Assembly: GCF_001644575.1 (NCBI RefSeq) | Contig: NZ_CP015596.1 | Span: forward strand, 4,712,001 to 4,776,000 | Length of the DNA: 64,000 bases | Source: Mycobacterium adipatum | GTDB taxonomy: Bacteria; Actinomycetota; Actinomycetes; Mycobacteriales; Mycobacteriaceae | Reading direction: 5' to 3' | In this document: in pieces, positions 34,653-42,367 of the stretch | Numbering within the stretch: position 1 is the first letter of the stretch | Layout of the letters: every line of letters starts with the position of its first letter | Made by a program: the position numbers and the translations under genes | Notes under the pieces: model-generated | What the model was told of the DNA's origin: nothing | The model's database searches: none | Seen by the model: only the letters and a program-made list of their open reading frames with translations

Positions 34653-35096
34653 CTAGCCCGGATCGACCGTGGTCGAATCGATGGTGGTGGCGGTTCCGGC
34701 ATGCGCCACATTGACGCGGCGCGGCTTGGCCCGCTCGGCGAGCGGGATGCTCACGGTCAGGACACCGTTCTCGTAGGTGGCCGAGATGCGCGAGCAGTCC
34801 ACGCCTTCGCCCAGAGACAACTGCCGGCGGTAGGTACCGGAGAATCGCTCATTGGACAGCCACTGGACCGCCTCGTCGGAGCGCGCGCTGCGATGCGCGG
34901 TCAGGGTCATGGTCCCGTTGTCGACGGTGACGTCCACCGAACCGGGGTCCACGCCGGGCAAATCAGCAGTGAGCACATAGTGGTCATCGACCTTGTACAG
35001 GTCCATGGGCATGAAACGGGGCACGCGGCCGGAGCCCATCTGGCTCGTGGGCGCCTGGCGGCCGGCAACATCACCGAACGGATCGAAACGGAGCAC
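34653..35096 (-). CDS. Hsp20/alpha-crystallin family small heat-shock protein (18-kDa antigen type)
   Basis: ATP-independent holdase chaperone of 147 residues. The N-terminus MLRFDPFGDV and the MPMDLYKVDDHYVLTADLPG start of the alpha-crystallin domain, the GVDPGSVDVTVDNGTMTLTA strand and the C-terminal YENGVLTVSIPLAERAKPRR resemble the mycobacterial 18-kDa antigen (Hsp18) subgroup more than HspX. The GTG at 35096 is chosen because AGGAGGT lies eight bases upstream. A CIRCE operator is 70 bases upstream, which predicts HrcA repression. Confidence 0.88.
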   Translation of the reverse strand: MLRFDPFGDVAGRQAPTSQMGSGRVPRFMPMDLYKVDDHYVLTADLPGVDPGSVDVTVDNGTMTLTAHRSARSDEAVQWLSNERFSGTYRRQLSLGEGVDCSRISATYENGVLTVSIPLAERAKPRRVNVAHAGTATTIDSTTVDPG

Positions 35097-35165
35097 AGCA
35101 ATCCACCTCCTCGCTTTCCGGAGCCCGCCGGTCGGCGAGCGATCCCGCACTGTGCACATCCGAAT

Positions 35166-35192
35166 TTAGCACTCGAAACCCGCGAGTGCCAG
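35166..35192. promoter_or_regulatory. CIRCE element (HrcA operator) upstream of hsp20
   Basis: TTAGCACTC-N9-GAGTGCCAG, matching the CIRCE consensus TTAGCACTC-N9-GAGTGCTAA at 16 of 18 defined positions with the exact 9-base spacer. It lies about 70 bases in front of the Hsp20 start codon and 120 bases from the divergent SDR gene. Confidence 0.8.
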
Positions 35193-35312
35193 AAATTTTC
35201 TCGTCGGCCGAGCCTCGCCGGACCCGCCAACTCACGCGTTTCACGTGCCGCCGACCGCGGGTAGTCCCACTGTTCCCGAGCGTGAGCCCACCGCACACCG
35301 TCAGGAGCCACC

Positions 35313-36173
35313 ATGTCGATGCCCGCCGATCCAGCACCGCACGGCACGATCCCGTATCCGGGACATACCGATCAGATGGAGCGTCGTCCGCGTGACGAGA
35401 TGGCCGACTACCTCGGCCGGGATCTGCTCGCCGGCAAACGCGCACTGATCACCGGCGGCGATTCCGGGATCGGGCGGGCGGTCGCCGTGGCCTTCGCCAA
35501 GGAAGGCGCCGACGTTTCGATCGCCTACCTCGATGAGACCGATGACGCCGACCACACGGTGAGCCTGGTGGAAGCGCAGGGCCGGCGGGGGGTCGCACTA
35601 CCCGGTGACCTGGCCGACGCGGCGCACTGCCGCGCGGTCGTCGCCGATACCGTCACCGCACTCGGGGGAATCGAGATCCTGGTCAACAATGTGGCCTACC
35701 AATCCCCGGTGGACGATTTCGCCGAATTGACCGATGAGCAGTGGCGCCGCACGTTCGCGGTGAACATCGACAGCTTCTTCCACGTGACGAAGGCGGCGCT
35801 ACCTCTTCTGACGCCTAGCGGTGCGATCATCAACACCGCGTCCATCAACGGGCTGCGGGGCAACAAGTCGCTCATCGACTACTCGGCGACCAAGGGGGCG
35901 GTCATCGCCCTGACGTACTCCCTGTCTCAGGCCCTCAGCGATCGCGGCATCCGCGTCAATTGTGTTGCGCCCGGGCCGGTGTGGACACCCTTGATCCCGG
36001 CCACCATGGACGCCGAGAAGACCGCGAGCTTCGGCGAACAAGCGCCCATGGGCCGCGCCGCCGAGCCCGACGAGATCGCACCGTCCTACGTGTTCTTCGC
36101 CGCGGGACGGCTGTCGTCGTATTACAGCGGTGAAGTGCTCGCGCCGATCGGTGGCGAGACACTGCCGGGGTGA
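35313..36173 (+). CDS. SDR family oxidoreductase (YghA/glucose dehydrogenase-like)
   Basis: Short-chain dehydrogenase of 286 residues with an N-terminal extension (IPYPGHTDQMERRPRDEMAD) typical of the YghA-type group. NAD(P)-binding GxxxGxG is in LITGGDSGIGRAVAVA, the NNVAYQ segment replaces NNAG, and the catalytic Ser-Tyr-Lys is in NTASINGLRGNKSLIDYSAT with the following KG. GGAG lies seven bases before the ATG. It is divergent from hsp20, so the CIRCE region may also influence it. The substrate is unknown. Confidence 0.87.
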   Translation: MSMPADPAPHGTIPYPGHTDQMERRPRDEMADYLGRDLLAGKRALITGGDSGIGRAVAVAFAKEGADVSIAYLDETDDADHTVSLVEAQGRRGVALPGDLADAAHCRAVVADTVTALGGIEILVNNVAYQSPVDDFAELTDEQWRRTFAVNIDSFFHVTKAALPLLTPSGAIINTASINGLRGNKSLIDYSATKGAVIALTYSLSQALSDRGIRVNCVAPGPVWTPLIPATMDAEKTASFGEQAPMGRAAEPDEIAPSYVFFAAGRLSSYYSGEVLAPIGGETLPG

Positions 36174-36227
36174 GTCCCCGCCGTCGGTACCGTCGTTGAC
36201 AGTGACCCTGTACGCGATCGAGGTGTG

Positions 36228-37430
36228 ATGACCGACAATCCTGCCGACGTAGTCGAAGAAGCCGCACACCCACCGCGCCGGACCGGCGCACCCTGGCGCC
36301 GCACCGCGGTAGTGACGGTTGTCCTGGTCCTGCTGTTCGGCATCCCGTGGTGGACCCTGGTGGCCGGCCCGGCGTGGCCGCGGCCGGTGCTGATCGCCGG
36401 ATCCCTGCTGTTCGCCGCCGCGTTGGTGGCGCTGCCGGCGCTGATGTTCACCGGCCACGGGAAACACCGCGATCTGCCGTCGGCGGTCGGTGACGCGCTG
36501 CTGGGCACGGTGTGGGTGCTGTTCGTGTGGTCGGTGCTCGGCAACGTGACGGGCCTGTTCCTGCTGGCCGCCGGGATCGAGGATCCGTTGCGGTCCCGGC
36601 TGGTCGCGGTGACGGTGCTCGTGGTCTCGGCGGTCCTGCTGGGCTGGGGCCACGTCGAGGCGATGCGGGTGCCGCGGATCCGGCCGGTGCAGGTGCACGT
36701 CCCCCGATTGGGCTCCGCCCTGGACGGCCTGCGCGTGGCGATGATCACCGACACCCACTACGGCCCACTGGACCGGGCGCGGTGGTCGGCCGCGGTCGTC
36801 GAGCGGGTCAACGATCTCGACGCCGATATCGTCTGCCACGTCGGCGATATCGCGGACGGCACCGTGGCAATGCGCCGCAACCAGGCCAGTCCGTTGGCGT
36901 CGGTGCGAGCCGCATCGGCGCGGGTGTACGTCACCGGCAACCACGAGTACTTCAGCGAGGCTCAGGGCTGGCTGGATTACATGGAGAGCATCGGTTGGTC
37001 GGCACTGCACAATCGGCACATCGTCGTCGAGCGCGGCGGTGACCGACTGGTGGTCGCCGGGGTGGACGACGCCACCGCCGAGGGTTCCGGGGTGCACGGG
37101 CACGGTGAGGATCTCGCGACGGCGCTCTCGGGCGCCGACCCCGCGCTGCCGGTACTGCTGCTCGCCCATCAGCCCAAGCAGGTGGCGCAGGCGGTGGCCG
37201 CCGGGGTGGATCTGCAGATCTCCGGGCACACCCACGGCGGGCAGATCTGGCCCTTCAATTTCCTGGTGCGACTCGACCAGCCGGTGGTGCAGGGGCTGAG
37301 TGCGCACGGGCAGCGCACCCAGCTCTACACCAGTCGTGGCACCGGCTTCTGGGGTCCGCCGTTCCGGGTGTTCGCGCCCAGCGAGATCACCCTGCTGACG
37401 CTGCGGACCGGGCAGCCGCTCACGTCGTGA
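36228..37430 (+). CDS. membrane-anchored metallophosphoesterase
   Basis: Protein of 400 residues with four N-terminal membrane helices (for example TAVVTVVLVLLFGIPWWTLV, VLLIG-type segments to about residue 145) and a calcineurin-like phosphoesterase domain. Metal ligands are seen in MITDTHYGPLD, VCHVGDIADG, VTGNHEYFSE and ISGHTHGGQIWPFN. Such proteins are often called UDP-2,3-diacylglucosamine or YkuE-like phosphoesterases, but the substrate is not known here. The ATG at 36228 follows GAGG by four bases; a GTG at 36225 is an alternative. The 3' end overlaps the convergent DapA-like gene by 11 bases. Confidence 0.87.
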   Translation: MTDNPADVVEEAAHPPRRTGAPWRRTAVVTVVLVLLFGIPWWTLVAGPAWPRPVLIAGSLLFAAALVALPALMFTGHGKHRDLPSAVGDALLGTVWVLFVWSVLGNVTGLFLLAAGIEDPLRSRLVAVTVLVVSAVLLGWGHVEAMRVPRIRPVQVHVPRLGSALDGLRVAMITDTHYGPLDRARWSAAVVERVNDLDADIVCHVGDIADGTVAMRRNQASPLASVRAASARVYVTGNHEYFSEAQGWLDYMESIGWSALHNRHIVVERGGDRLVVAGVDDATAEGSGVHGHGEDLATALSGADPALPVLLLAHQPKQVAQAVAAGVDLQISGHTHGGQIWPFNFLVRLDQPVVQGLSAHGQRTQLYTSRGTGFWGPPFRVFAPSEITLLTLRTGQPLTS

Positions 37431-38301
37431 GCAGCAGCCGCTTCAGCTCGTCCCGCCCGCTCTCGTCGAGCGGCAGCAGCGGCGGCCGCGGTACACCGGC
37501 ACCTCGACCGAGGACGTCCAGACCACCCTTGACCGTCGTCGGGAGTCCCCCGGCGACGATGAACTCCAGCAGCGGACGCAGGTCCTGGTAGATCGCTTCG
37601 GCCCGGGATTGATTCCCGGCGCGCAGGGCGGCATAGAGGTCGAGACACGGCTGCGGACGTAGGTTCGGGGCCGCGGTGCACCACCCCTTGGCGCCGGCGT
37701 TGAATGCATCGAGCACCATCGGGTTGCTGCCGTTGTAGCACGGCAACCGACCACCGCTGAGTTCGCCGATGCGCTGCATACGGGCCAGGTCGCCGGTGGA
37801 TTCCTTGACCATCGTGACATTGTCGATATCGGTGAACATCTGCACCAGCAGTTCAGGACGCATGTCGATGCCGCTGGTGGCGGGGTTGTTGTACACCATG
37901 ATCGGGATGCCGATTCCGGCGCCGATCGTCGCATAGTGCTGGGCGATCTCGCGCTCGGAGAGTTTCCAGTAGGAGATCGGCAGCACCATGACCGCGTCGG
38001 CTCCGGCCCGTTCGGCATAGCGAGCCCGGCGGATGGTGTTGGCGGTGGTGAGATCCGAGGCGCCGATGACCACGGGCACCCGGTCGGCCACCACCCCGAT
38101 GGTGGTGTCGACGACGGCATCGAACTCAGCTTCGGTGAGGTACGCGGACTCCCCCGTGCTGCCCAGCGGGACGATCCCGTGGGCGCCGTCGGCCACCAGC
38201 TGCTCGACGAGCGAGGCGAGCCTGCCGGTGTCCACGTCGCCCTCGGCGGTGAACGGCGTGACGGGGTAGGCCAGGATGCCGTGAATCTCTTTGCTGTTCA
38301 T
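37420..38301 (-). CDS. dihydrodipicolinate synthase (DapA) family aldolase
   Basis: Class I aldolase of 293 residues, TIM barrel. Substrate loop LGSTGESAYLT, the catalytic tyrosine region MVYNNPATSG and the Schiff-base lysine in VTMVKESTGD are intact. Because it is paired with a class II aldolase and a dedicated XRE-cupin regulator, a catabolic role (keto-acid or sugar-acid cleavage) is more likely than lysine biosynthesis. It is 17 bases downstream of the class II aldolase gene and clearly in the same operon. Confidence 0.85.
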   Translation of the reverse strand: MNSKEIHGILAYPVTPFTAEGDVDTGRLASLVEQLVADGAHGIVPLGSTGESAYLTEAEFDAVVDTTIGVVADRVPVVIGASDLTTANTIRRARYAERAGADAVMVLPISYWKLSEREIAQHYATIGAGIGIPIMVYNNPATSGIDMRPELLVQMFTDIDNVTMVKESTGDLARMQRIGELSGGRLPCYNGSNPMVLDAFNAGAKGWCTAAPNLRPQPCLDLYAALRAGNQSRAEAIYQDLRPLLEFIVAGGLPTTVKGGLDVLGRGAGVPRPPLLPLDESGRDELKRLLLTT

Positions 38302-38318
38302 ATCTCGTTCCTCCGGGT

Positions 38319-39104
38319 TCAGTTGGACAGCGCATCGGGGTGGTTATGGAACGCGCGGCGCGCGTAGTAGGCGAAGTTGGCCTCGCTGCGCTTGGGGCGC
38401 AGGGTCCAGTCGTGGGCTTCGCGGGCCAGCCGCGGAGGCAGCTCGGCGATGTCACCGGCCGCCATGGCCGCCAGCTGCAGTTCGGCGCCACGCTCGATGA
38501 GCATGGCCAGCGAGCACGCTTCCTCCACGCTGGCGCCGGCGACGACATGGCCGTGGTGGGCGAGCAGAATGGCCTTCTTGTCCCCCAGTGCCGCGCTGAT
38601 GATCTCGCCCTCCTCGTTGCCCACCGGCACACCGGGCCACTCTGCGAGAAATGCGCAGTCGTCGTACAGCGGAGCGATATCCATCTGCGAGACCATCAGC
38701 GGCACCTCCAGCATGGACAGTGCCGCGACGTGAAATGGATGCGTGTGCACGATGCACTGCACATCAGGCCGTGCGCGGTAGATCCAGGAGTGGAACCTGT
38801 TGGCCGGGTTGGCCATTCCTGTGCCGTCCAGCACCGTGAGGTCTTCGTCGACCAGCAACAGGTTGGCGTCGGTGATCTCGTCGAATCCCAAACCCAGACG
38901 CTGCGTGTAATAGGTGCCCGGCCGCTCGGCGCGGGCGGTGATCTGGCCGGCAAGACCCGAATCGTGCCCGGCATCGAACAGCGCCCGACAGGTCAGAGCC
39001 ACCTTCTGCCGAGTCGTCAACGTGGACTCTGCGATATGGGTGGCCAGATCCTCGAGGGCGCGCTGCATCAGGACCTCTTTGGAGTCACCGAGGGTCGTTG
39101 TCAT
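38319..39104 (-). CDS. class II aldolase/adducin family protein
   Basis: Protein of 261 residues with the zinc-aldolase fold: TCRALFDAGHDSGLAGQITA, then the metal ligands in IVHTHPFHVAALSM and LLAHHGHVVAG. Related enzymes cleave sugar phosphates or act as dehydratases/decarboxylases in catabolism. It is first gene of a two-gene operon with the DapA-like enzyme. A perfect palindrome TAGGACAC-N3-GTGTCCTA lies about 40 bases before the start and recurs in front of the adjacent regulator gene. Confidence 0.85.
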   Translation of the reverse strand: MTTTLGDSKEVLMQRALEDLATHIAESTLTTRQKVALTCRALFDAGHDSGLAGQITARAERPGTYYTQRLGLGFDEITDANLLLVDEDLTVLDGTGMANPANRFHSWIYRARPDVQCIVHTHPFHVAALSMLEVPLMVSQMDIAPLYDDCAFLAEWPGVPVGNEEGEIISAALGDKKAILLAHHGHVVAGASVEEACSLAMLIERGAELQLAAMAAGDIAELPPRLAREAHDWTLRPKRSEANFAYYARRAFHNHPDALSN

Positions 39105-39125
39105 CTGGTCAACCTTTCGCCGCAG

Positions 39126-39163
39126 TAGGACACTGAGGCGACTTTAGGACACTTTGTGTCCTA
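39126..39163. promoter_or_regulatory. operator for the XRE-cupin regulator, aldolase operon side
   Basis: Perfect palindrome TAGGACAC-TTT-GTGTCCTA at 39145-39163, preceded by an extra half site TAGGACAC at 39126-39133 (19-base phasing). The same 8-base half sites occur in front of the regulator gene at 39832. Confidence 0.7.
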
Positions 39164-39255
39164 TCGTCAATGCCCGGCAGGAGCCGACGCAACGCGCAGT
39201 CAGCCATGCCTGCGACAGGGCGCGAAAAGGGACATCGCCGACGATGCGGGAGGCC

Positions 39256-39783
39256 TCAGCGGTTGCGGGCGTACCCGGCGTGCACGACCACCAGCACTTC
39301 ACTACGCGCACTACCCCGCTGGCGAAGCTGATGCGGGATCGACGAATCGAAGTACACGCAATCGCCGGATTCGAGGGGCACCAACTGGTCACCGAGCCGA
39401 AGTTCGACCACGCCGGCGTGCACGAATACCAACTCTTGGCCGGCATGCGCCGGGTGCGGGTGCTCGGCGAACTTCTGTGTGGGACGGACGATGAACGGAG
39501 ACATCGCCTTCCCGAGCATGGACGCTGCGACGGCGTGATAACGACTGTCGTCGCGCCCCTCGACGCGGTCCACCACCAGAGCCCCCGCGGACTGGTCGTC
39601 GGCGAACAGTTGCGCCACGTCGACGTCCAGCGCACGCGCCAGCCGCATGGCGACCGCAATCGACGGTGTCGACCGCTGACGCTCGATCTTCGACAGATAG
39701 CTCTTGGTCAGCTCGGTCTTGGCGGCGAGCTCTTCCAACGTCATGCCGCGCTGTTGACGCACGGCGCGTAGCAGCGCACTCAT
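39256..39783 (-). CDS. XRE-family regulator with cupin domain
   Basis: Transcription factor of 175 residues: N-terminal lambda-type HTH (LRAVRQQRGMTLEELAAKTE, then LTKSYLSKIERQRSTPSIAV) and a C-terminal cupin_2 domain (FVHAGVVELRLGDQLVPLES, GDCVYFDSSIPHQLR). Such HTH-cupin proteins typically sense a small metabolite of the pathway they control. Identical operator half sites in its own promoter and in that of the aldolase operon suggest it represses both. It lies directly upstream of that operon on the same strand, 151 bases from it. Confidence 0.87.
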   Translation of the reverse strand: MSALLRAVRQQRGMTLEELAAKTELTKSYLSKIERQRSTPSIAVAMRLARALDVDVAQLFADDQSAGALVVDRVEGRDDSRYHAVAASMLGKAMSPFIVRPTQKFAEHPHPAHAGQELVFVHAGVVELRLGDQLVPLESGDCVYFDSSIPHQLRQRGSARSEVLVVVHAGYARNR

Positions 39784-39831
39784 CGACCCCTCCGTCCGGC
39801 CCGGCCGCCGACAGTGTCACACATGTGCCGA

Positions 39832-39850
39832 TAGGACACGCCGTGTCCGA
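39832..39850. promoter_or_regulatory. autoregulatory operator of the XRE-cupin gene
   Basis: TAGGACAC-GCC-GTGTCCGA, one mismatch from the perfect palindrome at 39145, about 50 bases upstream of the regulator start. The rest of the 288-base gap to 40071 holds an AT-rich stretch (39945-39985) that may be the promoter of the 49-residue gene. Confidence 0.65.
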
Positions 39851-40071
39851 CATACGACACGCAACTGGCGCACAATCGGGTCTCGATGTGACGCCGAGCA
39901 CTTCGGCCGAGCCAATGCGGCTGAGCTGTCGCCGATCTCACACAAAATAGATTGCTTTACACAGAATTAACACCGACGATGGAGGCGTTGCACAGATCGG
40001 GTGATCCCCGACTGGCACACCAGATAGCAACCCAAGTCCCTGTGACCCAGGGCACTCAAGGAGTGAGAAGA

Positions 40072-40221
40072 ATGTCCCTTGCGCAGTTTCGCGACAACAT
40101 CAAGCGCGCCAACAATCGGCGTCGCCTGTACGCGCGGATCAACGCAATGCCCGACTCGACGGTTCGTGAAGAACTGATCGCGGTGGCGCAGCGTTACGAG
40201 TTCGAAGACTCGGTTCGCTGA
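40072..40221 (+). CDS. small basic hypothetical protein (49 aa)
   Basis: Small protein MSLAQFRDNIKRANNRRRLY and so on to FEDSVR, 49 residues, rich in Arg/Asn at the N-terminal half and acidic at the C-terminus, no cysteine, no membrane segment. The ATG at 40072 has a strong AAGGAG eight bases upstream, whereas a longer reading from 39952 has none. A stem-loop terminator follows at 40245. Not recognised; amphipathic helices suggest binding to RNA or a protein partner. Confidence 0.6.
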   Translation: MSLAQFRDNIKRANNRRRLYARINAMPDSTVREELIAVAQRYEFEDSVR

Positions 40222-40244
40222 CCTGATCCCGAATACCGATGACC

Positions 40245-40273
40245 AGAGCCGGTGCCCGCAGGGTGCCGGCTCT
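40245..40273. terminator. bidirectional stem-loop terminator
   Basis: AGAGCCGGTGCCC and GGGTGCCGGCTCT pair over 13 positions (two G-U wobbles) around a GCA loop, between the small gene and the convergent hydroxypyruvate isomerase gene that ends at 40277. Confidence 0.75.
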
Positions 40274-40276
40274 GAG

Positions 40277-41092
40277 CTATGTCAGCGGCTGCCACGCACC
40301 GCCGCGGCGGGACGGTGGAAGCCATCCGAACGGGTCCGGGCCGTCGGCGCGGTACTCCAGGCTGACGTTTCCCCGGTAGCCGCGTTCCCCCAGCCGGCGT
40401 AGGTGCCGGCCGATATCCAGAGTGCCGGTGCCCGGGGCGCCGCGGCCCGGGGCATCCGCGATCTGCACGTGCCCGATGCGATCGATGTGGGAATCGATCA
40501 CGGCGTCGATATCGTCGCCGTTGACGCCGAGGTGATACAGGTCGGCCAGCAGCCGTATCGAGCCGGCGCCGACGCGGTCGATGACCGCGAGCGCATCGGT
40601 GGCCGTGCGCAGCGGATAGTCGGGAACGCCGCTGAGCGGCTCCAGGAGAATGACCGCGGCGAGGCGTTCGGCCAGCCGGCCGACGTGTTCGAGGTTGGCG
40701 ATGGCCGTCTCGTCGTGCGCCTGCGCGGTCACGCCGTCGAGTCGATTGCCGTAGAGCGCGTTGAACGCCTTGGTGCCCAGGCGTTCGGCGATGCCGAAGG
40801 CGATGTCGGCGTTGTCGCGGAACAGCTGTCGACGCGCGGGATCGGAGAGCAGTCCGCGCTCCCCCGCGGCCATATCGCCGCCCGCGAAGTTCAGCGCCGT
40901 CAGCCGCACCCCCGCGTCGGCGATCGACCGGATGAAGACATCGACCTCGGCGTCACCGGGTACCGGCTGCTCGAACGGCCACCAGAACTCGACCGCCCCG
41001 AATCCGGCATCGCGGGCCGCCTGCGGGCGGTGCAGCAGCGGCACGTCGGTCAGCAGTATCGAGCAGTTCACCACCCAGCACGGCTCGGCCAT
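40277..41092 (-). CDS. hydroxypyruvate isomerase family protein (TIM barrel)
   Basis: Xylose-isomerase-like TIM barrel protein of 271 residues. Family traits are NCSILLTDVPLLHRPQAARD at the start, AGFGAVEFWWPFE, KAFNALYGNRLDG, LLEPLSGVPDYPL, LLADLYHLGVNGDD and VQIADAPGRGAPGTGTLD. These are the Glu/Asp/His metal ligands of hydroxypyruvate isomerase (Hyi), which converts hydroxypyruvate to tartronate semialdehyde. The ATG at 41092 overlaps the stop of the upstream SDR (ATGA), so an SDR reductase and isomerase were made as a pair before the SDR became frameshifted. Confidence 0.85.
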   Translation of the reverse strand: MAEPCWVVNCSILLTDVPLLHRPQAARDAGFGAVEFWWPFEQPVPGDAEVDVFIRSIADAGVRLTALNFAGGDMAAGERGLLSDPARRQLFRDNADIAFGIAERLGTKAFNALYGNRLDGVTAQAHDETAIANLEHVGRLAERLAAVILLEPLSGVPDYPLRTATDALAVIDRVGAGSIRLLADLYHLGVNGDDIDAVIDSHIDRIGHVQIADAPGRGAPGTGTLDIGRHLRRLGERGYRGNVSLEYRADGPDPFGWLPPSRRGGAWQPLT

Positions 41093-41809
41093 CAGCCGCG
41101 TCCGACGTAGCGCATACCGCGCGCCATCACCGTGACGGTGGGCACCGAGACGTCCACCGGGAGACCCACGATATGGGCGATCGTGTCGGCCACATGCCGC
41201 ACATCGATCGTCGGTTCGGCGGTGAAACCACTGGTCATTTCGGTCGCGGCGTTGCCGATGTCAATCTGGGTCACGTCGATGTCCAGGTCGCGCAGGTCGA
41301 GCAGCATCGACGCCGTCAGACCGCTGACGGCGTGCTTGGTCACCACATAGGCCAGCGTGTTCGGGCGAGGCCGGTGCGCGGCCAGCGACCCGTTGTTGAT
41401 GATCCGGCCGCCGCGCGGCAGCTGGTCGGACATGACGCGCGTGGCTTCCCGCGCGCAGAACAGCGCCCCGTCGACATTGGTGCGCCACACGGCATGCCAT
41501 TGCTCGTCGTCGATACCGGCGATCGACGCGGCCGGGCCGAACACCCCGGCGTTGTTGAACAACACGTCGACGGCCGAAGGCCGACACCGCCCGCTCGAAC
41601 AGGGCCCGCACCGACGCCGAGTCACCGACATCGGTGGGCACGACCAGAGCGTTCGGATGCCCGTGGGCCGTCTCGGCGAGTTGGTCGGGGCGCCGGCCCG
41701 CGAGCACGACCCGATGCCCGGCACCGAGCAGGGTGGCGGCGGTGGCCCGTCCGATACCGCTGCCGGCTCCGGTGATCACGACGACCTTGTTCATGCCACC
41801 GATGTCCAT
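41092..41809 (-). pseudogene. SDR family oxidoreductase, broken by a frameshift
   Basis: Two overlapping frames add up to one SDR of about 235 residues. The 5' frame gives [20 protein letters not shown] and [12 protein letters not shown]. The 3' frame continues [16 protein letters not shown], then [20 protein letters not shown] with the catalytic Tyr and Lys. The switch occurs at about 41571-41576, where loss of two bases from a CGCG run (or one extra C) would explain it. Start assumed at the ATG at 41809 (another at 41794). A sequencing error cannot be excluded. The partner hydroxypyruvate isomerase is intact. Confidence 0.75.
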
Positions 41810-41855
41810 GACGCGATTCTTCACCGTCTACCGTCCGCGCGGCCACGGCGCACTC

Positions 41856-42041
41856 CTAGAAGGTGCGGCGCAATCTCAGCACATCCCGTTTCGCACAGCC
41901 CACCCGTTCTGCCGCTTCGGCCGCCGTCAACAGCGGATCCAACACGATGCTCAACTCGCCGGGCGAGAAGTGCGGCTCCTCATCCCAGGGCGCGAAATCC
42001 CACCCCGCGTCCTCGAAGCCGGTCGACAGCCGCTCCCCCAT
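41856..42041 (-). CDS. small hypothetical protein with helix-turn-helix-like tail
   Basis: Protein of 61 residues. The C-terminal 25 residues, LLTAAEAAERVGCAKRDVLR, look like the first helices of an excisionase/MerR HTH; the N-terminus is acidic and Trp-rich (GFEDAGWDFAPWDEEPHF). The ATG at 42041 has GAGGA six bases upstream. It may be a DNA-binding accessory protein. Confidence is limited by size. Confidence 0.5.
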   Translation of the reverse strand: MGERLSTGFEDAGWDFAPWDEEPHFSPGELSIVLDPLLTAAEAAERVGCAKRDVLRLRRTF

Positions 42042-42136
42042 GGTCATTCCTCACGTCGATGCCGATACCCGCGGCCGTTCCCGGAACAGACCGGAGACGG
42101 CGGCGCCACACGCGTCGGCACTGACACGATCTCAGC

Positions 42137-42367
42137 CTAAAGATGTGGGCGGTCGCGCGCCGGGTGAACGCCCGGCGCCGCTGCGGTGACCGATTCCGGG
42201 GCGGCGCCGGCGCTGCCGCGACGTTTGACCGCGACCACTGTGGCGGTGCCGATCGCGAGGCCGGCCACCAGCAGCGTGGGCCACCACAGCAGTTGGACGA
42301 TCACGACCCTGCGCTGCACCTTCACGCCGAAACGCGCCGCAGATCGTGCCCGTGCCGTGACGCTCAC
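42137..42367 (-). CDS. small membrane protein coupled to the YihY/BrkB gene
   Basis: Protein of 76 residues with one strong transmembrane helix (VVIVQLLWWPTLLVAGLAIG) between a basic N-terminus and a basic/proline tail. The GTG start overlaps the TGA of the upstream YihY/BrkB gene (GTGA), so it is translated with it and may be a partner subunit. Family not recognised. Confidence 0.65.
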   Translation of the reverse strand: MSVTARARSAARFGVKVQRRVVIVQLLWWPTLLVAGLAIGTATVVAVKRRGSAGAAPESVTAAAPGVHPARDRPHL

